From Rhodomicrobium sp. R_RK_3 (GTDB taxonomy: Bacteria > Pseudomonadota > Alphaproteobacteria > Rhizobiales > Rhodomicrobiaceae): DNA of 64,000 nucleotides. The notes beneath the pieces were generated by a model. That model saw nothing but the letters and a program-made list of their open reading frames with translations, searched no databases and was not told the DNA's origin. Shown in pieces: positions 1-9,915 of the stretch. The translations under genes were made by a program, and so were the position numbers. Each line of letters starts with the position of its first letter. The first letter of the stretch is position 1. The stretch is from positions 104,344 to 168,343 of the forward strand of contig NZ_MWLK01000022.1 in NCBI RefSeq assembly GCF_002198715.1. The letters run 5' to 3'.

Positions 1-270
1 GCCGCCGCCGCTGCGCTGCGGCCGCGCGCCGCCCGGGCGCGGGCCCGATTCGGTCTTGTGCCGGAATACCACGCGCCCCTTTTCCAGATCATAGGGCGTC
101 ATCTCGACCGTCACCCGGTCGCCGGCAATGGTCTTGATCCGGTTCCGCTTCATGCGGCCGGCGGTGTAGGCGACGATCTCATGTCCGTTGTCGAGCTGAA
201 CGCGGAACCGCCCATCCGGCAAAACGTCGGTCACTGCGCCTTCAAATTCCAGCAATTCTTCCTTAGCCAT
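1..270 (-). CDS. infA: Translation initiation factor IF-1 (3' end beyond window)
   Basis: IF-1 binds the A site of the 30S subunit during initiation. The frame opens with [20 protein letters not shown] at 270 and continues through the typical OB-fold core ([22 protein letters not shown]), ending the conserved part at VVFRHK, so the family assignment is secure. The first 72 or so residues match the usual full length, but the frame does not stop there: it runs on with a Gly/Pro/Arg-rich tail ([16 protein letters not shown]) to the window edge, giving at least 90 residues. The stop codon is not visible. The ATG is preceded on its strand by GGAGACGTG, which can serve as ribosome binding site. Confidence 0.95.
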   Translation of the reverse strand, partial: MAKEELLEFEGAVTDVLPDGRFRVQLDNGHEIVAYTAGRMKRNRIKTIAGDRVTVEMTPYDLEKGRVVFRHKTESGPRPGGARPQRSGGG

Positions 271-624
271 CACGTCTCCTGTGTTAGGACCAGCAGGAGG
301 CGCCTCATGGACATGTCCAGGCGACAGGCTCCCGGCGGGCTCGGGCAAAGCGGCCCAACGCTCAACCAGCGTCCGGTCCGCACCCTCTGGCGATCCGCCC
401 GACATTATACGCTGGGCGCCGCCGGCCATGCGCCGACAATACGCGCTCTTTATGCAGATTTCCGCACCGCTAATATGCACAAATAGCCGTGCGCCGCCAT
501 CCTTTCGGCGCCGGAGCAGCAACCGCCCACCGTTTTGGCGGGCGGGCGGCTCCGAATGCGCGAAGCCGCCGGGCTAAATGTCACCCGGAGAATTGGTCGC
601 GGCGGGAGGCGAAGTCAAGCGCGC
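271..624. other. Intergenic region upstream of infA
   Basis: About 350 bases lie between the infA start and the 3' end of the CAP-domain gene. It should contain the infA promoter and leader. I see GC-rich inverted segments (for example around 527-552) but no clear U-tract terminator, no tRNA, and no open frame with convincing codon usage. Confidence 0.4.
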
Positions 625-1605
625 TCAGTTGGCTTTGCCGAGTAAACCGATGCCGACTTTCTTGCCCTCGCCATTGGCCGAGACGGTAAAGCCGAGATGG
701 GTGCTCTCGGCATCGAGCAGCGTCTCCGAATAGCTGGGATTGCGGAACCACTGGGCGGTGAAGCGGCCGACATCGGCCGCCGCCGGGGCGAGGCCGCAGC
801 CGCCGCAGATCGCCGCGACCATGGCCAGCCCATCCCAATTTTCCCGCTCGGAATCCGGCATCAGGTCGAACAAGGGCGGCGGCTTCTGCTGGCCGAAGGT
901 GGAGACGGAAGACGGCGGCGCCAGCGCGCGCGCCGCCTGGGTCAGTGCCTGGCTGAATTTCAGCGGCGCGCGGCCCGCCTTGCCGCGCTCCTTGTTGATC
1001 GCCTCGAGCGCCAATTGCGCCTGCTCCTCCTGCGGGATCGCCTTGCCGCCATCGGCCGGGCCCTTCGCATCATCCGAGGTGCCGGGTCCGGCGAAATTCT
1101 GCACCGCGTACATGCCGCCCTTGGCGTCCATGACGATGCCGTAGCCGAATGTCGTCAGGCCCTTGCGCAGGATATTGGCGCGGTGGCCGGGGCTGTTCAT
1201 CCAGCCGTCCTGGAGCCGGCGCAGCACGGCGTCGGTGACGGGCGGGCGGCAGGTCTCGCAGCGGGCGATGTTTTCCGCCGTCAGCATCCATTTGCTGCCG
1301 CCGACGGCCTGATAGCGGTCGGCGGGCGTCTTGCCCTCCGGCGTGTTATGGGCATAGAAATTACGCTTCAGCATGTCGAGCGCGTGGCGCATAGCGGCCT
1401 GATTGAGCTTGGGCTCCAGCGCCAGCGGCGGCAATTTCTGCGCGCGGCGCGATTCGTTGACCAGTTCGAGCGCGCGCTGGCGGGCGGCGTCGATGCCGAG
1501 CGCGGCGTCCTGGGCGGCGGCGGGGCGCGCGAGAGCGGCGGCCAGGACAAGCGCGCAGCAAAGCCCCGCGATCTCGGTTAGGCTGATCCGGCGCGGCTTC
1601 GGCAT
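625..1605 (-). CDS. Exported CAP (SCP/PR1-like) domain protein, tandem domains
   Basis: A 326-residue secreted protein with a signal peptide (residues 1-31, hydrophobic LCCALVLAAALA, cleavage near AAA-Q). The first CAP domain (about 38-172) has the family landmarks: H74 in AMRHALDM, H86, E111 in AENIA, and H141 in the SPGHRANIL motif. A CETC pair (C116, C119) probably forms a disulfide. A second, degenerate copy follows (about 190-326, starting LALEAINKERGKAG and ending in STHLGFTVSANGEGKKVGIG) that has kept the CAP beginning and end but lost the central histidines. CAP proteins are cell-envelope or secreted proteins whose biochemical role in bacteria is mostly unknown, so no activity is proposed. 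It sits alone, facing infA. Confidence 0.85.
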   Translation of the reverse strand: MPKPRRISLTEIAGLCCALVLAAALARPAAAQDAALGIDAARQRALELVNESRRAQKLPPLALEPKLNQAAMRHALDMLKRNFYAHNTPEGKTPADRYQAVGGSKWMLTAENIARCETCRPPVTDAVLRRLQDGWMNSPGHRANILRKGLTTFGYGIVMDAKGGMYAVQNFAGPGTSDDAKGPADGGKAIPQEEQAQLALEAINKERGKAGRAPLKFSQALTQAARALAPPSSVSTFGQQKPPPLFDLMPDSERENWDGLAMVAAICGGCGLAPAAADVGRFTAQWFRNPSYSETLLDAESTHLGFTVSANGEGKKVGIGLLGKAN

Positions 1606-1704
1606 GCGGGTTCACTCCCAAGGTTGACGGCGCGTCACGGTCTGACAGGTTTTTGCCTCAGCGCAAATAGCGCCAAAGCCGGGAGGCTGCAAAGGAGCCG
1701 CGCG

Positions 1705-2115
1705 ATGAAACCCACCGCAATTTTGGAAACCATCCTCTATGCCGGCGATCTGGACGCGGCGGAGCGGTTTTATGGCGATGTTCTGGGGCTCGAGCGCATC
1801 GCCCGCGCCGGCAGCCGGCATGTGTTCTTCCGCTGCGGCGGCCAGGTGTTGCTGATCTTCAACCCGGCCGAGACGAGCCTTGCCCCGCCACCCGGCGCGC
1901 TGCCCGTGCCGCCGCATGGCGCGACCGGACCGGGGCATCTGTGTTTTCGGGCCAGCGGCGCCGAGATCGAGCGCTGGCGCGAGCGCCTCGGCGCGGCGGG
2001 CGTCGCCATCGAGGCTGATTTCGAATGGCCCCAGGGCGGCCGCTCGATCTATTTCCGCGACCCGGCAGGCAACGCCCTGGAATTCGCCGAGCCCCGCATC
2101 TGGGGGCTGGATTGA
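1705..2115 (+). CDS. VOC-family (glyoxalase/bleomycin-resistance-like) protein
   Basis: A 136-residue single-domain protein with the paired beta-alpha-beta-beta-beta fold of the vicinal oxygen chelate superfamily: TILYAGDLDAAERFYGDVLGL at the start, GPGHLCFR in the middle and FRDPAGNALEFAEP at the end. Candidate metal ligands are H39, H78 and the glutamate of LEFAEP, consistent with a lyase or dioxygenase, but the substrate cannot be read from the sequence. An upstream in-frame start exists at 1624; the ATG at 1705 is preferred because AAAGGAG lies at 1691-1697 and the domain begins right there. It is monocistronic and divergent from the CAP gene. Confidence 0.85.
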   Translation: MKPTAILETILYAGDLDAAERFYGDVLGLERIARAGSRHVFFRCGGQVLLIFNPAETSLAPPPGALPVPPHGATGPGHLCFRASGAEIERWRERLGAAGVAIEADFEWPQGGRSIYFRDPAGNALEFAEPRIWGLD

Positions 2116-2260
2116 TGGGCGAGCCTGCCGCCGGCCGACCAATGCAATGACCCTCCGCCCTCGACGCGCGACGGATCGCTCCCGGCTGGGGGAGGGGGTT
2201 ACAAACAATCGGCAGGGCAGGCCCGCTCATTCGCACCCTCGCGCGGCACACCCTCTCCCC

Positions 2261-2370
2261 GTCGTCCCGGACACCGCGCAGCGGTGAGCCGGGACCCAAT
2301 CATATATCCGCGAGCGCTGCGGCAAGAGGCGAGGCGAGTGGGCTTCGGCTCTTCGGCCGGGGCGACGGAG
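2261..2370. repeat. Dispersed palindromic repeat, family B copy 1
   Basis: Starts with GTCGTCCCGG, contains a CGCGCAGCGG centre and GAGCCGGGACCCAATCAT, and closes with GGCCGGGGCGACGG. Related copies lie at 5447, 7648, 13551, 25215, 36643 and 57629. It is noncoding, with terminal arms that are inverted relative to one another. Confidence 0.75.
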
Positions 2371-2421
2371 TTTGGATGATGCGCTGCGGTGTCTCGGAGT
2401 GCTTGAGAGCCGGCAAAGAAC

Positions 2422-2470
2422 CGATAGGCATTACCCCCTCACCCTAGCCCTCTCCCCATGGGAGAGGGGA
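2422..2470. repeat. Dispersed repeat, family A copy 1
   Basis: Contains ACCGATAGGCATTACCCC followed by CTCACCCTAGCCCTCTCCCC and ATGGGAGAGGGG. The same segment occurs at 13761-13812, where it forms one arm of an inverted repeat, and a related arm occurs at 21580-21602. Confidence 0.7.
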
Positions 2471-2511
2471 CGGTCGTGCCGTGGGTTGGGCGGAGCCTCG
2501 CCGGATGGGCG

Positions 2512-3495
2512 CTAAACCCCAGGCAACCCCCGCAAAAACTCAAGCATCGCGGCGTTCACCTCGGCGGGGCGCTCCTGCTGAGTCCAGTGGCCGCAGCCGG
2601 GCAGCATAATGGTCTCGCGCAATTGCGGCACGAACAGCTTCAGATTCGGGATCAGCCGGTCCATGCCGCGAAACTGCACGACGAGATCGCGCTCGCCGGT
2701 GATGTAGAGCGCGGGCACGCTCACCTTGGCCCCGGCGAAGGGCGCCAGCAGCTCCCAGCTCCGGTCGATATTGCGGTACCAGTTCAGGCCGCCGCGAAAG
2801 CCAGTGCGGGCGAATTCGGCGGCGTAGAAGTCCAGGTCGGCCTCGCTCAGCCATGCGGGCAGGACTTCCGGGTCCTTGGTGCGGGTCAGGAAGCCGCCGT
2901 CGCGCGGCACCATCCCCGACAGGCCGCTCGGCGAGCCGCTCCGGCGCGGAATGTCGCCCGAGCCGGAATAGAGGACGCGCCGCAGCGTGGCGCGCGGGTC
3001 GCGGGAAAATTCCGCCTCGGCGACGCCCGGCGTCTGGAAATAGAGCTGGTAGAACAGCGAGGCCTCGTCCTGCGGCATGGTCGATGTCGGAGGGTTCGGC
3101 CGGCGCGGGATGAACGGCACGCTGAGGCCGATCACCGCGCGGAAGAGGTCCGGCCGGAGCAGCGCGCAGTGCCAGGCGACCGGCGCGCCCCAGTCATGCC
3201 CCACGATCACGGCGGTCTTGGCGCCGAGCGCGTCGGCGAGGCCGACAATGTCGCCGGTCAGATGCAAAAGGGTGTATTTCTCGATCTCGGCGGGCGCTTC
3301 GGTCTGGCCATAGCCGCGCATGTCGGGGGCGACGGCGCGGAAGCCGGCCTCCGCGAGCGCCCGCATCTGATGCCGCCAGGAATACCAGCTCTCGGGAAAG
3401 CCGTGGCAGAGGATGACCAGCGGGCCTTCGCCCTGCTCGGCAATATGCATCCGCAAACCGTTGGTTTCGATCGTGCGGTGCTTGACTTCGCTCAT
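2512..3495 (-). CDS. Alpha/beta hydrolase, epoxide hydrolase-like
   Basis: A 327-residue cytoplasmic alpha/beta-hydrolase. The oxyanion-hole motif HGFPESWYSW is at 31-40, the nucleophile elbow GHDWG puts an aspartate (D101) in the nucleophile position, and the catalytic histidine is H303 in GCGHWTQQE. An Asp rather than Ser nucleophile, together with HGFPE and lid tyrosines (YQLYFQTPG, LNWYRN), is the signature of soluble epoxide hydrolases; haloacetate or haloalkane dehalogenases are the main alternative. A strong GGAGGAGG precedes the ATG. The gene faces the same way as the CoA-transferase upstream, 77 bases away, and may be co-transcribed with it. Confidence 0.85.
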   Translation of the reverse strand: MSEVKHRTIETNGLRMHIAEQGEGPLVILCHGFPESWYSWRHQMRALAEAGFRAVAPDMRGYGQTEAPAEIEKYTLLHLTGDIVGLADALGAKTAVIVGHDWGAPVAWHCALLRPDLFRAVIGLSVPFIPRRPNPPTSTMPQDEASLFYQLYFQTPGVAEAEFSRDPRATLRRVLYSGSGDIPRRSGSPSGLSGMVPRDGGFLTRTKDPEVLPAWLSEADLDFYAAEFARTGFRGGLNWYRNIDRSWELLAPFAGAKVSVPALYITGERDLVVQFRGMDRLIPNLKLFVPQLRETIMLPGCGHWTQQERPAEVNAAMLEFLRGLPGV

Positions 3496-3572
3496 CGGCG
3501 CCTCCTCCCGGTCGACATTTTACCGAGAGTGTGCGGGCGGAGTTCGGCCGTGTCCACCGGATTGGCGCTCGA

Positions 3573-4814
3573 TCACCCGACCGCGCCGCTTTCCCGCAAA
3601 CGCGCGATCTCGCCCGTGTCGAAGCCGAATTCCGCCAGCACCTTATCGGTATCCTCGCCGGTCAGCGGCGCGCGGCGGCGGACGCCGCCCGGCGTCTCGG
3701 ACAGGCGCAAGGGCGTGTTGGCGACGGTCAGCGGGCGATCCGCGCCGGGCATCTCGACCTCGGCCAGCATGGTCCGTGCGGCGAAATGCGGGTCGGCGAA
3801 AATGTCGTCCGCCTGCAGCACCGGGCCGAACGGGATCTTGCCGCCGAACGCCGCCGCCAGCTCGGCCTTGGTCCGTGCCGCCGTCCATGCGCCGATCAGC
3901 GCGTTGACCTCGTCGCGCCTCTCGAGCCGGGCGGCGTTGGTCGCATAGCGCGGATCGCCGGCCAGCTCCGGGCGGTCCATCAGCCGCACGAACGGCGCCC
4001 AGAACTCGTCCTTCGGGATGCCGAGGCTGACGAAGCCGTCCTTGGCCGGGAACAGGCCGAACGGGCAGAGCAGGGGATGGCCGCTCCCCTCCGGCTTCGG
4101 CGCGATGCCGGTCGCGCTGTACTGGAAGACGATCCGCTCGCACACCGCCAGCACGCCGTCGACCATCGCGATGTCGAGAAACTGGCCGCGCCCTGTCCGC
4201 TGCGCCCGCCAGCACGCCGCCGCGATGCCGAAGGCCAAAAACATCGCCGGCATGATGTCGCCGACGCCCGGCCCGATCTTGGTCGGCGGCCCGCCGGCTG
4301 TCGCGCCGGTGATGCCCATGATGCCGCCCATCGCCTGCGAGACCGGATCGTAGGCGGGCCAGGCGGCATAGGGGCTCTCGCCGCTGCGCCTGTCGCCGAA
4401 GCCGCGCAGTGCGGCATAGACAAGGCGCGGATTGGCCTCGGCGAGCGACTCGTATGACAGCCCCAGCCGCTCCATGACGCCGCCGCGATAATTGTCGATC
4501 AGCACATCGGCTTTCGCCGCCAGCCGGCGCAGCACGTCCTTGCCCGCTTCCTGCTTCAGATCGATGACGACCGAGTCCTTGTTGCGGTTGATCGAGGCGA
4601 AATAGGCGCCGTAGCCGCCTTGCTCCGGCGGCAGCGCGCCGCCGAGATACGGCCCGACGCGGCGCGCATCCTCGCCGCCCGGCGGCTCGATCTTGATCAC
4701 GCGCGCGCCCTGATCGGCCAGCATCATGCTGGCGTAAGGACCGGCCAGCATCACGGTAACGTCGATCACGGTGAGGCCGTCGAGCGCGCCGAAGGGCGGT
4801 GTTTTGGCATGCAT
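3573..4814 (-). CDS. Family III CoA-transferase (CaiB/BaiF)
   Basis: About 413 residues, the usual length of the CaiB/BaiF family, which transfers CoA between acyl-CoAs and free carboxylic acids via an aspartyl-CoA thioester. The N-terminus is typical (LDGLTVIDVTVMLAGPYASM, ADQGARVIKIEPPGGEDAR), followed by RNKDSVVIDLK and NYRGGVMERLGL. The likely catalytic aspartate is in GPGVGDIMPA (residue 186), and TGRGQFLDIAM follows as in formyl-CoA transferase. The substrate is unknown. Starts at TTG 4826 and ATG 4814 are both possible; neither has a strong ribosome binding site, and ATG is chosen. It lies upstream of the epoxide hydrolase-like gene on the same strand. Confidence 0.85.
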   Translation of the reverse strand: MHAKTPPFGALDGLTVIDVTVMLAGPYASMMLADQGARVIKIEPPGGEDARRVGPYLGGALPPEQGGYGAYFASINRNKDSVVIDLKQEAGKDVLRRLAAKADVLIDNYRGGVMERLGLSYESLAEANPRLVYAALRGFGDRRSGESPYAAWPAYDPVSQAMGGIMGITGATAGGPPTKIGPGVGDIMPAMFLAFGIAAACWRAQRTGRGQFLDIAMVDGVLAVCERIVFQYSATGIAPKPEGSGHPLLCPFGLFPAKDGFVSLGIPKDEFWAPFVRLMDRPELAGDPRYATNAARLERRDEVNALIGAWTAARTKAELAAAFGGKIPFGPVLQADDIFADPHFAARTMLAEVEMPGADRPLTVANTPLRLSETPGGVRRRAPLTGEDTDKVLAEFGFDTGEIARLRESGAVG

Positions 4815-4948
4815 GAGGAGGCTCAAATCTGCTGGCTTTGGCGAACTCTACGCAAATTCGCGGCCCCGGTCCAAGCGCGGCGCGGCCGCCGGCACGGCGC
4901 TGGCCATTTGGCTGATGATGCCCTAGTAAACGGAAAATCCCCAAAAAC

Positions 4949-5368
4949 ATGAGGCAGATATTGAAATTAGCATCCGCATTCCGAGCGGCGCTGATTGGCG
5001 TGCAGACCCTGATCGCTGCAGGCGCGGCCCTCGCCGCCGAGGTCGAGCTGAGGAACACGCCTTTCGCCTATGGCGACCAGGCGCCCGATTTGACGGCAAC
5101 CTGCGAGACCATCGCGGACTGGTCGAAGAAGGCGCCCTCGGGGGATATCCGCATCGATCTGGCCATCGAGGGGGCCTTGAGCGAGGTGACGTTCGACGGC
5201 GTGCTGGCCTTCCTGGTGATGTGCAGGGCGCCGGGCATGACGGTGACCTGCGTCACCTACAGCACCAACGGCATGGCGGCGGGAGATGTGGTGCGCTTCG
5301 GCGGCGGCATGCAGATCGCCGGGCCGGACCGGATCATCCTCGACCCCTGCCTCGCCTCGCGCGACTAG
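4949..5368 (+). CDS. Hypothetical secreted protein
   Basis: A 139-residue protein with a clear Sec signal peptide (residues 1-30, AALIGVQTLIAAGAALAA, cleavage before EVEL). The mature part of about 109 residues has three or four cysteines and no transmembrane segment, so a small soluble periplasmic protein is likely. I do not recognise a family. It is divergent from the CoA-transferase gene and followed by a family B repeat and recQ. The start codon choice is supported by the signal peptide beginning immediately (MRQILKLASAF). Confidence 0.65.
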   Translation: MRQILKLASAFRAALIGVQTLIAAGAALAAEVELRNTPFAYGDQAPDLTATCETIADWSKKAPSGDIRIDLAIEGALSEVTFDGVLAFLVMCRAPGMTVTCVTYSTNGMAAGDVVRFGGGMQIAGPDRIILDPCLASRD

Positions 5369-5446
5369 GCGCGGTGAGGTGAGACGGAGTTTGGGGCTTG
5401 GCGCAATTCGCGGCCCCTTTCATCCAGCGCCTACGCCTCTCCTCCC

Positions 5447-5553
5447 GTCGTCCCGGGCGGCCGTCAGGCCGGACCGGGACCCAATGGCCCAACAACCAGC
5501 ACCATGCTCGCGGAGAGGCGAGTAGGCCACGGGTCTGACGACCGGGGCGATGG
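5447..5553. repeat. Dispersed palindromic repeat, family B copy 2
   Basis: GTCGTCCCGGGCGGCCGTCA at the left and GGTCTGACGACCGGGGCGAT at the right, with the shared central text GCTCGCGGAGAGGCGAGTAG. Just beyond it (5570-5590) is the short GCAAAGGTCTCCATGG tag that also abuts copies at 13.5-13.7 kb and, as a variant, 25.3 kb. It occupies most of the 415-base gap between the hypothetical secreted protein and recQ. Confidence 0.7.
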
Positions 5554-5783
5554 AATTGGGTTTGGCGGTTTGCAAAGGTCTCCATGGCAAGGGTTGGAAT
5601 GATGCGGCCTGACCGTGACACCGCGCCCGGCTTGCTCCTGCCTCGATCACCTGGCAAGCATCCCGCCGCCCGGTTTGTCCACAGCCCGTAATCACCCGGA
5701 TAGCCTCGCGGCTGGCCCGGCGGCGCGGGCTCGGCTAGACATGATTCTCCTCGCCCCCTCGACTCGGCCAAACCAGCGTGCCA

Positions 5784-7640
<1,857 letters not shown>

Positions 7641-7647
7641 GGCACAG

Positions 7648-7800
7648 CCGTCGTCCCGGACGCCGATTTGCCCGAAATCTTTGATTTCGCCGGCGAAGCG
7701 AGCGAGCCGGGACCCATTGGCCGCTCCTCAACTCAATGCCGAGCCGCAAGGCGATTGGGCCCCGGCTCACCGCTTCGCGGCGTCCGGGGCGAAGGATTCA
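7648..7800. repeat. Dispersed palindromic repeat, family B copy 3
   Basis: Begins with GTCGTCCCGGACGCCGATTT and ends with CGCTTCGCGGCGTCCGGGGC; GAGCCGGGACCCA and GGGCCCCGGCTCACCG form opposed inner arms. It fills most of the gap between recQ and the toxin-antitoxin pair. Confidence 0.7.
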
Positions 7801-7833
7801 TTCTAGGCCGGTGGGCGGGTGAGTGGCCGCAGC

Positions 7834-7870
7834 TTGACGTAATGACGTGAGTTATTACATAGTAGCTCAC
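7834..7870 (+). promoter_or_regulatory. Putative promoter/operator of the AbrB-Doc operon
   Basis: TTGACG at 7834-7839 and a TACATAG-like element about 17 bases downstream resemble a sigma70-type promoter. Overlapping it are two small inverted repeats, GTAAT/ATTAC (7839-7843 and 7854-7858) and GTGAG/CTCAC (7847-7851 and 7866-7870), which is where an autoregulating AbrB-type antitoxin would be expected to bind. This is inference from position and symmetry only. Confidence 0.4.
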
Positions 7871-7892
7871 CGTTTCGACGCGCGAGTTCGCC

Positions 7893-8129
7893 ATGCCCAA
7901 CGCAAAGACCGTCACCAAGCTGACCCGCATCGGCAATTCGACCGGCGTGACGCTGTCGCGCGAGGTGTTGCGCGGTGCCGGACTGGCGCGCGGCGACGAT
8001 GTCACCGTCGAGGCGGATGGTGGCCGCGTCGTCATCGCCAAGGCCGACAGCGACCGTGCGGCGGTGCTGGAAATCGGGCGCCGGTTCATGGCCCGCTATT
8101 CCCGCGCCCTCGCCGCTCTCGCCAAGTGA
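7893..8129 (+). CDS. AbrB/MazE-family antitoxin
   Basis: A 78-residue protein with an N-terminal SpoVT/AbrB swapped-hairpin DNA-binding domain (KLTRIGNSTGVTLSREVLRGAGLARGDDVTVEADGGRVVIAK). Its C-terminal tail (VLEIGRRFMARYSRALAAL) would be the toxin-neutralising segment. The stop codon overlaps the start of the Doc toxin gene (GTGA, four bases), so the two are translationally coupled. In this class of module the antitoxin also represses its own promoter. Doc partners are classically Phd, but AbrB-type antitoxins paired with Doc are found in proteobacteria. Confidence 0.88.
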   Translation: MPNAKTVTKLTRIGNSTGVTLSREVLRGAGLARGDDVTVEADGGRVVIAKADSDRAAVLEIGRRFMARYSRALAALAK

Positions 8130-8509
8130 AGCTGCCCGACGCCGACGCGCTGATCGAATTCCATGCCGAGAGCATCGAAAGCTTTGGCGGCGCCCCCGGC
8201 CTCCGGGATCGCGGCGCGCTCGAGGCCTCGCTGGCGCGGGCGGATCATATCCTGGCCTATGCGGGCGACGATCCCGATGCGGTGGATGTGGCCTGCGCGG
8301 TCTGCGCCAGCCTGTGCCGCAACCACGCCTTCGTCGACGGCAATAAGCGCATCGCGCTGATTGCGCTCGGCGTCGTCTTGGAACTCAACGGCTTCTATCT
8401 CGACGCCAGGGAGCATGACGCGGCCGACATCATGATGCGCCTCGCCTCCGGCACGCTGGCGGAAGACGCATTGAAAAGCTGGGTGCGCGCGAACATCGCG
8501 CCGCAGTAG
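8126..8509 (+). CDS. doc: Death-on-curing (Doc) family toxin
   Basis: A 127-residue Fic-fold protein. The active-site loop reads HAFVDGNKR, the Doc form of the Fic motif with lysine where AMPylating Fic proteins have glycine; the characterised P1 Doc phosphorylates EF-Tu and arrests translation. Upstream elements are also typical: a GGAPGLRDRGALEASLARA segment and a CAVCASLCRNHAF helix. The gene begins at GTG 8126, inside the last codons of the antitoxin, so an upstream extension of the frame is not needed. All Fic-motif residues are present, so the toxin is probably functional. Confidence 0.9.
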   Translation: MKLPDADALIEFHAESIESFGGAPGLRDRGALEASLARADHILAYAGDDPDAVDVACAVCASLCRNHAFVDGNKRIALIALGVVLELNGFYLDAREHDAADIMMRLASGTLAEDALKSWVRANIAPQ

Positions 8510-8523
8510 GCGAAGAGCTTCAC

Positions 8524-8622
8524 CGCGAAGGCGGGGATCCAGTAAAGGGCAAAGTCTGCCCTTGCCCATTGCCCAAAACGCGGTTGCTGCGGCGTACTGA
8601 TTCCGCTTTCGCGGGAATGACA
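8524..8622. repeat. Dispersed palindromic repeat, family C copy 1
   Basis: Left arm GCGAAGGCGGGGATCCAGTA, right arm TGCGGCGTACTGATTCCGCT followed by TTCGCGGGAATGACA. The arms are imperfect inverted copies of each other. Related copies are at 13930, 21329, 21679, 27493, 31317, 31446 and 37703. Confidence 0.75.
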
Positions 8623-8680
8623 TCATTATCGTCTTGCGCGCCTTATCTAAACCCATCCCGCTCGGGAACCGACGCCCCGC

Positions 8681-9385
8681 TCACACTACCCCGAGCGCGA
8701 TCTCCGCGACGCCGTCGACGCCGCCGCGCAGGCGGTCGCCGCGCACCACTGGCCCGACGCCGGCGGGGGTGCCGGAGAAGATCAGATCGCCCGGCTGCAG
8801 GCGGAACAGGCCCGAGAGATAGGCTATCATCTCCGGCACTTTCCAGATCATCTGGGCGAGGTCGCCGTCCTGCTTCACCGCGCCATTGACCTCCAGCCAG
8901 ATGCGCCCCGACGCCGGGTGCCCGATCCGGCTTGCCGGGACGATCGCCGAGGCCGGGGCGGAGGCCTCGAAGGCCTTGCCGACTTCCCAGGGGCGGCCGG
9001 CCTTCTTGGCCTCGCCCTGCAGGTCGCGCCGCGTCATGTCGAGGCCGACGCCATAGCCGAAGACCAGATCGAGCGCCCGATCGACCGGCACGTCGACGCC
9101 GCCGCCGCCGAGCGCCACCACCAGTTCCATCTCGTGATGCACGTCGCGCGTGGCGCTCGGATAGGGGAAATCGTGGCCGGGCGGCAGGATGGAATCGGGA
9201 TTTTTCTGGAAGAAGAATGGCGCCTCGCGCGAGGGGTCGTGGCCCATTTCGATGGCGTGGTCGGCGTAGTTGCGGCCGACGCAATAGATGCGGTGGACCG
9301 GGAACAAGTTTTCCGTACCCGCGACAGGGAGCGCCGCGACGGCGGGCGGATCGAAGACATAACCGGCGGCGGGGGAAAGCGTCAT
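8681..9385 (-). CDS. Fumarylacetoacetate hydrolase family protein (acylpyruvase-like)
   Basis: A 234-residue FAH-fold C-C bond hydrolase. The core begins [20 protein letters not shown]; metal ligands are expected in [12 protein letters not shown] (the E-x-E pair) and in the aspartate of [14 protein letters not shown], all present. [36 protein letters not shown] is the standard C-terminal half. The length and the GRNY start fit the fumarylpyruvate/acylpyruvate hydrolase (NagK/FAHD1) branch rather than true FAH. The ATG has AGGAG seven bases upstream. The gene stands alone, so the pathway is not indicated; aromatic degradation via gentisate, or oxaloacetate/acylpyruvate clean-up, are options. 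Confidence 0.88.
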   Translation of the reverse strand: MTLSPAAGYVFDPPAVAALPVAGTENLFPVHRIYCVGRNYADHAIEMGHDPSREAPFFFQKNPDSILPPGHDFPYPSATRDVHHEMELVVALGGGGVDVPVDRALDLVFGYGVGLDMTRRDLQGEAKKAGRPWEVGKAFEASAPASAIVPASRIGHPASGRIWLEVNGAVKQDGDLAQMIWKVPEMIAYLSGLFRLQPGDLIFSGTPAGVGPVVRGDRLRGGVDGVAEIALGVV

Positions 9386-9595
9386 GCGAAAGCTCCTGGC
9401 AGGTGACGGGTCGGCGCGGACTTAAATCACGAGAGTTTTAGCAGAAGCAATGGCGGGATGGCGAGGCCGCGCGGCGATGAGCGCCGCCGCTCACGCTTTA
9501 TTTACGCGCTTGGCCAATCGTGAAAAAGGACTAAGCTAGCAAGCTTGGGAGGACGCCTAGAAATAATCCGGCGTTCAAAAGAACAGGAGGCGACT

Positions 9596-9811
9596 ATGCC
9601 TGGCAGTGTTTATAAAATCGTCGAGATTATCGGCACCAGCACGGAATCCTGGGAAGATGCCGCGAAAGTCGCGGTGGAGCGGGCGGGCCAGTCCTTGCGC
9701 GATCTGCGCGTCGCCGAAGTCGTGGCCAACGACATCGTCATCGAGAACGGCTCGATCACGGCATTCAGGACCAAGTTGAAGCTGTCATTCAAGTATGAGG
9801 GCGGCGAATAG
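9596..9811 (+). CDS. Dodecin family protein
   Basis: A 71-residue protein with the beta-alpha-beta-beta dodecin fold (VYKIVEIIGTSTESWEDAAKVAVERAGQSL, then three strands ending KLKLSFKYEGG). Dodecins assemble as hollow 12-mers that store flavin. Flavin-binding bacterial members usually have a tryptophan in the second strand (LRWFEV type); here that position reads LRVAEVV, so the flavin-stacking residue is missing and the ligand may differ. The start is fixed by an AGGAGG at 9585-9590. Longer upstream readings lack support. Confidence 0.85.
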   Translation: MPGSVYKIVEIIGTSTESWEDAAKVAVERAGQSLRDLRVAEVVANDIVIENGSITAFRTKLKLSFKYEGGE

Positions 9812-9915
9812 TTTTTCCGTGGCCGATATTCCCGCGCGGGCAGGGGCAGGTCTTCGGCGGGAGTGCCGATGGTTACTGCGGCCTTGCTTGCGCGGCAGCG
9901 CTCGGGCAGCGCCGC

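Noticed and set aside
2458-3948. A 496-codon plus-strand frame
   Set aside because: Antisense to the epoxide-hydrolase-like gene, no ribosome binding site and no domain.
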